The position numbers and the translations under genes are program-made. Shown piece by piece: positions 8,834 to 15,763 of a stretch of 64,000 nucleotides of DNA; positions within the stretch are counted from its first letter, which is position 1, and every line of letters starts with the position of its first letter. The notes beneath the pieces are model-generated. The model was not told where the DNA came from, ran no database searches, and worked only from the letters and a program-made list of their open reading frames with translations. Source of the stretch: Agrobacterium salinitolerans (lineage in GTDB: Bacteria > Pseudomonadota > Alphaproteobacteria > Rhizobiales > Rhizobiaceae); assembly GCF_002008225.1 (NCBI RefSeq), contig NZ_MRDH01000002.1, forward strand, positions 186,001 to 250,000, in the 5' to 3' direction.

Positions 8834-8926
8834 GGCCTCAGAAACGTTTGCTTCCAAGCGTATCGAAGAGCAAGCTGCTCAAGGCTTCATGCTTGGTTGC
8901 TCGAAAATCAATAAATAGTTGATTTT

Positions 8927-8942
8927 AATGGCGCACCCGACA
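8927..8942 (+). repeat. attL core: 16-bp direct repeat of the tRNA-Arg 3' end
   Basis: AATGGCGCACCCGACA is identical to 23371-23386. After two mismatched bases the next six (ATTCGA) also match the tRNA T-arm region. This marks the left edge of the island. Around it, 8834-9191 holds no gene that can be supported. Confidence 0.88.
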
Positions 8943-9013
8943 TCATTCGATTGGCTGAATATAGGCGAAATTTCCTTTTAAAATCAATGATTCTTATTCG
9001 TCCGCATGACGGG

Positions 9014-9033
9014 TTTTGTACTCAGTTTTGTAC
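9014..9033 (+). repeat. Paired TTTTGTAC repeats, left end (possible integrase arm sites)
   Basis: TTTTGTAC occurs at 9014-9021 and 9026-9033, a 12-base period, about 70 bases inside attL. The same TTTGTAC pair with the same 12-base period occurs 58 bases inside attR at 23295-23313. Arm-type integrase binding is inferred. Confidence 0.45.
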
Positions 9034-9191
9034 CTTGAATAGCTTGCCGGTAACGTACTTGGTCACTTTGTTGCGCGCTGATCTCAAAGCGGGCGGTTCA
9101 ATTCCGTGATATCGCCTTTGACGCAGGAGTCACTGTTGAAGGAAAGCGATATCCGCGGTGCGGAGCTCTCCTTTTGCGAAGCTATCGAATT

Positions 9192-10487
9192 TTACGCCTT
9201 TCGGTATTTTGCAAGGAGCTTGCCTATGTCTGGGAGCTGCGATGCTCGTCTTGTCCTTTGATCGGTGAGCATGCCTAGGTTGTTGAATTTGACGTGTATG
9301 GCCTGTTTTGAGACTTCAAAGTATGTAAGAAGCTGTGTGAGAAGCTGCTCGTATGCTTGATAATTGTGGGGCTGATCGTCTACGAAAATATAACCGTGAC
9401 CCCTGTCTGTTATATCTAGCATGCGCCGAAATTCGGCCGTCTTTCTTTTGAAAATCTCGTCAGGTAGGATTAGGTTAGATGCAAACGAATTTGCTTGGAA
9501 TTCTAGCCGCTCGTAATGGAAGCTGTTTTCCTTTTCGCTAGTTATTCGAAGATCGTTTTCAATAACGCTTTCGGATGCAAGATATAGGTGGTGTTTAAGG
9601 AAAAAGTGTCCAATCTCGTGGGCGAGAGTAAATCGCTCCCTCGTAACGTTGCCGTGAGCGTTAATAAAGATTGCCCTGCGATCAAAATTTGCTGTTCCCA
9701 ATATCTCTGTGCCATCAATGTCGTGGACATATTGGTCCGTGAACTGAAGATCTATTGAGAGCGCAGTGCAAATCTCCTCTAGATTAATCGGACCTTCTTG
9801 ATATCCCACTAGTTCTAACAACTCGCGCGAAGAGCTTTTTATCGCATCGGTCGAGAGGTATGGAGCGACCAGATTGGCATCTCCGCGACTGGGTTGGCTT
9901 GGATTTGCGTCGTGTTCAAGGCTCTGCAAGAGCTCCCTGACGGTTCCAAAAAAAAGACCGTCATGAAAGGCCGAGAACTTCAAAGATTTTTCAGAAGCTC
10001 TACTTCTGAAGATTTGTTTCTTTACAAAGTTATTCCCGATCAGTGAACCGCCGCGGCGGTCCGCAACGATTTCCAGCCCATATTCATCGAACTTGACGAT
10101 ACCCATCTTGCTGTGCCGAGCAACATGTTCTGCTCCCGACTGGAGGCGTGACGAGATGACCAATACACCTTTTGCCGCATGGCGAAAGATTCGGCTCAGC
10201 TTGTGCGAAAAATCATTAACGTGAATTTCTGGGATGCTTCCATCGTAATTCTTACACTCGAACACGATATACGAGTGTGGGGTCGAGCTCCCTCTACGAT
10301 AGAACTCAATAACTACATCAAACTCTACATTTGCGCCTCGTTCGGAGCAAAAGTACTCTTGTCTCCTTAGAATTTTGCAGTTCTCTGGGGGGTAGGCATC
10401 GAAGATCAGTTCGCCACGCTCTTTTTGGGCGATAAGGTACTGATAAAAGGCCTCTTCGAGCTCATCGCCCTTCAGTGTTGAATTCAC
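9192..10487 (-). CDS. PD-(D/E)XK nuclease-like domain fused to ImmA/IrrE metallopeptidase
   Basis: A 431-residue two-domain protein. Residues about 45-150 look like a restriction-endonuclease fold of the Mrr/DUF2034 kind: D57 in VEFDVVIEF and E77-x-K79 in YIVFECKNYDG form the PD-(D/E)XK signature. Residues about 225-400 are an ImmA/IrrE-type zinc peptidase with RFTLAHEIGHFF, the HExxH motif being H290-E291-...-H294. ImmA/IrrE peptidases cleave XRE-type repressors; the island has such a repressor at 13537. The GTG start has a GAGGA site. It may sense damage and derepress the island, or be a defence nuclease with built-in regulation. Both readings are inference; the domain calls are fairly firm. 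Confidence 0.75.
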   Translation of the reverse strand: MNSTLKGDELEEAFYQYLIAQKERGELIFDAYPPENCKILRRQEYFCSERGANVEFDVVIEFYRRGSSTPHSYIVFECKNYDGSIPEIHVNDFSHKLSRIFRHAAKGVLVISSRLQSGAEHVARHSKMGIVKFDEYGLEIVADRRGGSLIGNNFVKKQIFRSRASEKSLKFSAFHDGLFFGTVRELLQSLEHDANPSQPSRGDANLVAPYLSTDAIKSSSRELLELVGYQEGPINLEEICTALSIDLQFTDQYVHDIDGTEILGTANFDRRAIFINAHGNVTRERFTLAHEIGHFFLKHHLYLASESVIENDLRITSEKENSFHYERLEFQANSFASNLILPDEIFKRKTAEFRRMLDITDRGHGYIFVDDQPHNYQAYEQLLTQLLTYFEVSKQAIHVKFNNLGMLTDQRTRRASQLPDIGKLLAKYRKA

Positions 10488-10696
10488 GGTTTTCCTCGGG
10501 ACATCGTGAAGAATTTACCATGATTGCTCCACACCAATACATAGGGCTATTCCATAATGCACAGGTTTAAGGATTGTCACTTTACTTCCAGAAAGCGAAC
10601 AACAATGCGATTTCCAATCGTTGGAAAGGTGATATCTAAGAATGTGCCTTTGCGAGGGTACCAAGGCTAGATCGCCGAACGGCGGTCGGACCGGTG

Positions 10697-11857
10697 TTAG
10701 TCTTTCCCTTTGCCTATCAGTTCAATGAAATTTGGCGGCTCAACATTTTCCTGTGCCGTTGAGAGGCTGGGCCGAAAAAGTGCATTTAGGACAAGCGCAC
10801 GCTCATTTGCGGAGGCATTACTTGTTTCGATGAGATGGACATAGGTGTCCATCATGGTTTCTCGCTGGCGCGCATCGTCCATCATAAGCATAGAACGGCC
10901 GTTGAAGCGGACGACAAGTCTTATCGCCCAAAAGTAAAGGACGAGCGGCGTTGTAACGATCACCAATTTACTGATAGTAATCGCCGTTAGGTGCGCGCCA
11001 TCATTGGGGTTGAGGCCTGTGCTAGCGGCTTCGCTAATTTTCCTAAGCAACTCGCTTGCCTCGCTTATGTGTGTAAGCAGTATCAATGGCGGAAATCCCA
11101 GCATGATAGCCAAAACAAATGCGGATATCTGAAAGGCTCTTGCTCCTTCATTCGCGCGCTTAGCCCACAGTTTGCGATTTGAATCGATACGCAGCTCCTC
11201 GCGGACCGCCGTAGAAAAGGCCGCAATGTTGGCCTTACTCGTCTCCACGGTACTGTAGATTTCCTCGACAGTCTCTCTCATTAAAGCAAAGCTCTTCTCG
11301 GCCTTCTCTGCGCTTTCGATTACTGTAGTCGCATTCGCAACTTTGGCATCAAGAGTTTCCAGAAGGGAAGCGGCTGCGTTGCTGCTTGCCGGGAGGTTTG
11401 TCTCTTTCCACGCGCAATAGGCTCCCATGTGTGCGCTTATAATTGGCGGTGGAATATCGATTGCATCAACGACTACGCCAAGTTCGACTATAAGAGCGGC
11501 TACAATGGCAACGGTAATCATGATCTGGCCATCGTTTCCCGTCGATGACTGGAGATGATGCCATTTAACCTTGAAGTTATTCACTGCAGTCAACTTGACC
11601 TGTGGATACTTCAAGCGCTTGCTGCCCCTCTCGAAATGCGCCAGCTGCTCCAGATAACGCGCGACAAAATTTGCGACCTTGGGACTGTTCTCCTGCAACC
11701 TGTTTTCTATCAGCAAAATTGTGTCACCAATTTCGCGCAACATCGCAGCTTCTGGCACTCGACCAGTGATCGGCTGTTCGTGCTGATCTCCAGCGACAGT
11801 CTCTCCTTGTTGAACAAACATATCTCTCACGATCGAGAAACACTCTTCCGCATACAT
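10697..11857 (-). CDS. Membrane protein of unknown function, DUF6161-like
   Basis: A 386-residue protein with a long mainly helical N-terminal region. This has a coiled-coil-like stretch around ETLDAKVANATTVIESAEKA and a segment VETSKANIAAFSTAVREEL. Two hydrophobic spans follow, near residues 240-265 and 290-315. The tail after the second span (RFNGRSMLMMDDARQRE, then YVHLIETSNASANERA) resembles DUF6161 membrane proteins, which are found in many accessory regions; this match is from memory and tentative. ATG 11857 has GGGGG five bases upstream. It follows the nuclease-peptidase gene in orientation but 209 empty bases separate them. Function unknown. Confidence 0.6.
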   Translation of the reverse strand: MYAEECFSIVRDMFVQQGETVAGDQHEQPITGRVPEAAMLREIGDTILLIENRLQENSPKVANFVARYLEQLAHFERGSKRLKYPQVKLTAVNNFKVKWHHLQSSTGNDGQIMITVAIVAALIVELGVVVDAIDIPPPIISAHMGAYCAWKETNLPASSNAAASLLETLDAKVANATTVIESAEKAEKSFALMRETVEEIYSTVETSKANIAAFSTAVREELRIDSNRKLWAKRANEGARAFQISAFVLAIMLGFPPLILLTHISEASELLRKISEAASTGLNPNDGAHLTAITISKLVIVTTPLVLYFWAIRLVVRFNGRSMLMMDDARQRETMMDTYVHLIETSNASANERALVLNALFRPSLSTAQENVEPPNFIELIGKGKD

Positions 11858-12035
11858 AATGGCCCCCACGCGAAGCTGTCCCTAAATGCAAGCATAGATA
11901 CGCTGCTCTGAAAATTCGGGCGAGTTTTTTCTTCGCGCGCGATCGAGACGTACTCAACGGAAGTAGCTATAAAATGGGTATTTAAAAACCACGTTTTATG
12001 AACTATATTCCTTGGAAAAATTGATTGGAGCATCT

Positions 12036-12389
12036 ATGAAACCCACTTCGGTCGCCTTTTTTATGCTGTCCATTTTCGGTCTCCTTCCCATTGGCGCAAA
12101 TGCAAATGAGGTATCCATCATCGGTTCTTGGCGTGGAAATTACGCTGAAAGCTGTGCTGCCGTAAAAGAGGAAAGCACCGAAGACTTTCTCAAAATCGGC
12201 AAAAAGCAGATCGCTCGTTATGAAGGAACTTGCGAGATCACACGTCAAAGCAAGCTGAAAGGCACGCATGTCCTTCAGATCCTCTGCGAGACGGAAGGTG
12301 AGACGGTTCGTGATACCCTGAAAATTACCCCTGCCGGCAATGATCGGATCAACGTCGAGGGAGCCGGCATCTATGAACGCTGCAAATAA
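12036..12389 (+). CDS. Small secreted protein of unknown function
   Basis: A 117-residue protein with a clear Sec signal peptide: MKPTSVAFFMLSIFGLLPIG, with cleavage likely after ANA before NEVSIIGSW. The mature part is about 95 residues, with four cysteines (SCAAVKEE, GTCEITRQ, ILCETEG, YERCK) that could form two disulphides. The ATG at 12036 is preceded by GGAG. The next gene starts inside it with a 17-base overlap, so the two are translationally coupled. An ACCACGTT half-site resembling the island operator lies at 11988-11995. No family is recognised. Confidence 0.65.
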   Translation: MKPTSVAFFMLSIFGLLPIGANANEVSIIGSWRGNYAESCAAVKEESTEDFLKIGKKQIARYEGTCEITRQSKLKGTHVLQILCETEGETVRDTLKITPAGNDRINVEGAGIYERCK

Positions 12390-13533
12390 GTTTCTGCTCA
12401 CGACCAGTGTTGCTCTTGTCGGCATGAGTGTATCTCAAGCCGCAGAGGCCCAGTATTTTTCCAGCGAGGGTCGTTCAGGCCACTACGCTGATATGTTTCT
12501 GGCGGGGACGCAAAAGACGTCTATCGAGCAAAACGTGCTGACGACAGTCCGCGTCTCCAATAATTTTGGTGAGATCGAAATCCGCGATTTCGTGGTCAAC
12601 TGCAATCGTCACAATGCGCAGGTTTTGGACGATGCAAACGTCAATCATCGTATCCGGGTTAAACAGACTCCAAGCAGCGCGGAAAAGTTCACATGGGAGC
12701 TTTGGCAGGCCGCTTGCCGGAAAGAGTTCGCCAAAATATCAAAGCGTGCCCCGCCTTCTACGACGCTTGAAAAACTGCCTGATCAGGTTTCCATTTCTTT
12801 CGATGGAAGTTTGTTCAGCATTCCGGTGAAGCAGTCGGATCGCAAAGAAAACCTGTCGAATTTGGTCGAAGCGAAAGTCGATGCCGAGCGGGTTTCCCTA
12901 TATTGCGACACCGATAATGGCACTGCCTATTGGGCTGACAAGAAAGCTCTTGTGGGGATTGGCAGCGATTTGGTCGAAGAACTGAACGGTGATGTTTCTG
13001 CTGAGCTTGTTAGCCGTTCGCAAGCTCTGTGGAATGGTATTTGCCGCTATGGGTTGGATCGTGTCGCGAGTAATAAAACTACGCCTGTAGAGCCTCCTAC
13101 GAAGCCAACAGAACAGGTTGCGGATGTTAAACCTGATCCGCTCGCATCGTCATCGTCACAGCAGCCCCATGGTGAAGCTGCCGAATACATATCGACGGTT
13201 TACGAAACCTATATCCTCGCGAAGGCCATCTGCGACCTGAGCTACTCCGGCAGTTTCGGCCTTAACGGTGCCAAAGCCAGAATGAAGGAAATGGATAATT
13301 TTGCCGGAAGCAAAGGCATAGACATCCAGTCGCTATGGGACAAGGCAACTAACAAGATGGAAAAGGATGCCGACTATAAGCTGTTCCAGCTCTACAAAAC
13401 TATGCCGATTGAGCCATCTGATCGTGTTCGATTTTCCGGGGGGTGCAGCCGCATAACACCGCTCATCACTGCTGGCGTAGATAGCTATCTCTCGAAATTC
13501 GCAGGCCAATCGGGGATCAAGAAGGACTTCTGA
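12373..13533 (+). CDS. Exported protein of unknown function
   Basis: A 386-residue protein with a signal peptide (MNAANKFLLTTSVALVGM, then SVSQAAEAQ). The mature N-terminal half (about residues 30-230) contains paired cysteines (VNCNRHN, WQAACRKEF, LYCDTDN, GICRYG). A proline/threonine-rich linker around residue 240 (TPVEPPTKPTEQ) leads to a C-terminal helical domain with KAICDLSYSG. The start overlaps the preceding gene by 17 bases, which supports co-expression of two periplasmic products. No known family could be assigned. Confidence 0.7.
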   Translation: MNAANKFLLTTSVALVGMSVSQAAEAQYFSSEGRSGHYADMFLAGTQKTSIEQNVLTTVRVSNNFGEIEIRDFVVNCNRHNAQVLDDANVNHRIRVKQTPSSAEKFTWELWQAACRKEFAKISKRAPPSTTLEKLPDQVSISFDGSLFSIPVKQSDRKENLSNLVEAKVDAERVSLYCDTDNGTAYWADKKALVGIGSDLVEELNGDVSAELVSRSQALWNGICRYGLDRVASNKTTPVEPPTKPTEQVADVKPDPLASSSSQQPHGEAAEYISTVYETYILAKAICDLSYSGSFGLNGAKARMKEMDNFAGSKGIDIQSLWDKATNKMEKDADYKLFQLYKTMPIEPSDRVRFSGGCSRITPLITAGVDSYLSKFAGQSGIKKDF

Positions 13534-13536
13534 GGG

Positions 13537-13800
13537 CTATTTGGTTTTCCGGCCACGGGGAAGCGTCGTGATCGATTTTACTTCGCCCTCTGCAATATCT
13601 TCAAAGAGCTCGGACACCTTGCACCCGAGCGCAATTGCGAGCTTCTCCACGGTCTTGATCGTCGGGTTCTTTGCCCCTCGCTCGACATGACCAACGTAAG
13701 ACCGTTCTACGCCTGATGTAAGCGCGAGCTCATCCTGTGAGATTTGCTTTGCAACCCGGATTCTGCGGAGATTGAGCGCGAAGGTTTCTTGAATATCCAT
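13537..13800 (-). CDS. XRE-family transcriptional regulator
   Basis: An 87-residue DNA-binding protein that is essentially one helix-turn-helix domain: LRRIRVAKQISQDELALTSG, then VERSYVGHVERGAKNPTI with the recognition helix. A short basic tail ends in RGRKTK. ATG 13800 has AGGA five bases upstream; the longer frame to 13836 crosses the operator and is unlikely. Divergent from the lipoprotein gene, with a 22-bp palindrome between them, which suggests autoregulation. It is the likely substrate for the IrrE-like peptidase at 9192 (inference by analogy with ImmR/ImmA). Confidence 0.85.
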   Translation of the reverse strand: MDIQETFALNLRRIRVAKQISQDELALTSGVERSYVGHVERGAKNPTIKTVEKLAIALGCKVSELFEDIAEGEVKSITTLPRGRKTK

Positions 13801-13831
13801 GGTCCTAAAAAACCACCTTGGCATTCTCCGC

Positions 13832-13853
13832 ACCACGTTATAATAAACGTGGT
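13832..13853. promoter_or_regulatory. 22-bp operator with overlapping promoter between XRE and lipoprotein genes
   Basis: An inverted repeat with arms ACCACGTT (13832-13839) and AACGTGGT (13846-13853) surrounds a six-base centre. A plus-strand TATAAT (13839-13844) lies inside it, with TTGGCA at 13818-13823 as a possible -35. A second element with the same outer ends and length lies at 20092-20113. Binding by the adjacent XRE protein is inferred. Confidence 0.65.
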
Positions 13854-13943
13854 TATATAGGACTCTAAATCCGTCATTGTCTGAGTTCGTTCAGGAGCCC
13901 CGGCTTGATTTTGCGTCCTGATATTGGGGTAAGGGGAAAAAAT

Positions 13944-14660
13944 TTGATCAGAAAATTATCGAGCATCTGCTTGGTCGCGGTTGCTTTGGCTGGCTGTGAG
14001 CAGAAGGTTTCAGCCACCGTTTATTTGCGGGACGTGCAACGGCTTCTTTCATCGTCGGCACCCGCTGAGATACCTGTTGAAATCAAAATAGATGTCTACG
14101 AAACGAGCATCGAGCAGGAATGCCAAAAGCCCTCCGGCCAAAAGATTCTAGAGGCCGTGGCAGCTCATTTTGAGAAGGCTACTTTGCTTGGATGCGAGAA
14201 AATCGCAGCAAGCATGAATGGCCGCATGTCGATCAAGGCAACTACACGATTGGTTGCCCCTGAGCGTGAAGACGCTCCAATCAAATATCTGATCGAAATT
14301 CAGGCCAGCAGAAGACCTGATGAGAATGTTGATCCTTTGTCGCTGCGGTTCGATCCGCAGAAATACGCGGAACTTCAGGATGATCTGAAAAGGATCAGCA
14401 TGATGTCAAACATTAAGCTCTCGGACACGCGGGTTTCGGTTGCAGTGAACAATGACACCGGCAATCTCGTCTCGTTGTTTTTCGTTCCCGGCTCTTTCGT
14501 TGATGGGGAAGCTGTCGATAACCAGCAAAATCGAGATCTACAGCCCCGCGAAGAAGCGCTCATCGAGCTTGGCAATGTGAAAACCGCCTCTCTCGGAAAG
14601 AATGGCTGGGCGTTCCTGTTAGGCCTGAAACACCAAAATCAACATACACAATCAAACTAA
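13944..14660 (+). CDS. Lipoprotein of unknown function
   Basis: A 238-residue predicted lipoprotein. The TTG at 13944 follows a strong AAGGGG site and gives a short signal sequence, IRKLSSICLVAVALAGC, with lipobox ALAG-C. The upstream part of the open frame (from 13905) has no such features. The mature protein has an alpha/beta composition with VYETSIEQECQKPSGQKI early and VAVNNDTGNLVSLFFVPG late. It is the first gene after the XRE operator and is followed 11 bases later by a small membrane protein. No function can be assigned. Confidence 0.7.
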   Translation: MIRKLSSICLVAVALAGCEQKVSATVYLRDVQRLLSSSAPAEIPVEIKIDVYETSIEQECQKPSGQKILEAVAAHFEKATLLGCEKIAASMNGRMSIKATTRLVAPEREDAPIKYLIEIQASRRPDENVDPLSLRFDPQKYAELQDDLKRISMMSNIKLSDTRVSVAVNNDTGNLVSLFFVPGSFVDGEAVDNQQNRDLQPREEALIELGNVKTASLGKNGWAFLLGLKHQNQHTQSN

Positions 14661-14671
14661 GGAATTTGGAC

Positions 14672-15019
14672 ATGCAGAAAGCAGGTGGAATTATCGGTCT
14701 CGTTGCGGGCATCTTTGGGGTCATCGCGGCTCTCGCAACACTGCTGATTGGTGGCATCGGCGCAGGCCTCGAAGCAGAAGGCGCTTCCACGATTGTTGGT
14801 CTCGGATGGGGTGGTGTTGCCGTCTCGTTCCTGACAATCGTACTTGGGGCAGTGGCGATGAGTGCGAAGACGAAAACTCCGGGGATGCTGCTGATGCTGT
14901 GTGCCGTCGTAGGAGCCGTTCTGGGGGGCATGCTTGTAGCGATTTGCATGGTGCTGGCGTTCATCGGCGGTTTGCTGGCAACGTTCGGCACCAAGAAAGC
15001 CGTTGTTGCTGCGGGTTGA
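14672..15019 (+). CDS. Small four-helix membrane protein
   Basis: A 115-residue very hydrophobic protein with four predicted helices: GGIIGLVAGIFGVIAALATL, a second around VGLGWGGVAVSFLTIVLG, and two close together in LLMLCAVVGAVLGGM and LVAICMVLAFIGGLLA. It resembles small DUF4064-like proteins in layout, but this is not firm. ATG 14672 is preceded by GGA. It lies 11 bases after the lipoprotein gene and is probably co-transcribed, giving an envelope-directed pair. Confidence 0.65.
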   Translation: MQKAGGIIGLVAGIFGVIAALATLLIGGIGAGLEAEGASTIVGLGWGGVAVSFLTIVLGAVAMSAKTKTPGMLLMLCAVVGAVLGGMLVAICMVLAFIGGLLATFGTKKAVVAAG

Positions 15020-15117
15020 TGTAATCACATTTTTCATCGCCCGATTAATCAAATTTAAGTTGTATTATGCGGGCCGCACACTAGGCTGAAACAGCAAACT
15101 TGTATTGGGGGATTTTA

Positions 15118-15486
15118 ATGCGCATCCTTTTAGGACTAGTCCTTTCTCTGGCGTTATCAGGAACGGCTTTGGCAGGAATGAAAGCTTCGTTCGAGTGGGG
15201 CCCTACCGGAAAATGCTTTGACAGCAAATCGCCGCCATTCAAAGTTTCTGGCGTCCCCGCAGGAACGACCAAGCTTTCGTTTCTGATGAAGGATCTGGAC
15301 GCACCGGACTTTTATCACGGTGGCGGGAAAGTCGAATACACTGGGCAGTCAGATCTTCCTTACGGTGCATTTCGTTACAAAGGGCCATGCCCGCCCACAA
15401 AACATCGCTACACGTTCACGGTGAAGGCGCTGGATGCAAAAGGGAAAGAGTTGGGGAGCGCAACGACGGCGAAATCTTTTCCCTAA
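15118..15486 (+). CDS. Secreted YbhB/YbcL (PEBP)-like protein
   Basis: A 122-residue protein with a signal peptide (MRILLGLVLSLALSGTALAG). The mature part has the phosphatidylethanolamine-binding / Raf-kinase-inhibitor-like core: LSFLMKDLDAPDFYHGG matches the conserved D-x-D-A-P ligand loop, and FRYKGPCPP...HRYTFTVKALD matches the GPCPP-x-H-x-Y segment. It is shorter than usual YbhB proteins (about 150-180 residues). ATG 15118 follows a run of G residues (GGGGGA). Ligand and role are unknown. Confidence 0.75.
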   Translation: MRILLGLVLSLALSGTALAGMKASFEWGPTGKCFDSKSPPFKVSGVPAGTTKLSFLMKDLDAPDFYHGGGKVEYTGQSDLPYGAFRYKGPCPPTKHRYTFTVKALDAKGKELGSATTAKSFP

Positions 15487-15513
15487 GGCTTTCCCAAAAC
15501 AGAAACGAGTCGG

Positions 15514-15535
15514 GGCGGCTTACGGGCCGCCTTGG
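15514..15535 (+). terminator. Possible terminator after the PEBP-like gene
   Basis: GGCGGC (15514-15519) and GCCGCC (15526-15531) form a short GC hairpin followed by TTGG. The T-run is poor, so this is tentative. The rest of 15487-15763 should contain the promoter of the ATPase operon; no clear elements were recognised. Confidence 0.35.
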
Positions 15536-15763
15536 TGTATTAAGCAGCTCCGCGCGAAAACCGTGGTTTCGCGGCTTACCAAACCCCATTGTTTTGTCCC
15601 GTCGACTTGTATTTGATATACCGGGCATCGGTGCTCCCCAGTGACAGAATTGCTGCCCGGACGACATCGAGACAATAGGAAACTTACAGCTCTTTTCATG
15701 TGAACGCTGCTGACTACAAAAACGCCGCAGCCGAACCTAATGAATGAGACCACCGAGGTTTTA

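Noticed and set aside
8927..8948. Possible second tRNA at the left island edge
   Set aside because: Only the 3' acceptor end matches the tRNA; no cloverleaf can be formed. It is the att copy.
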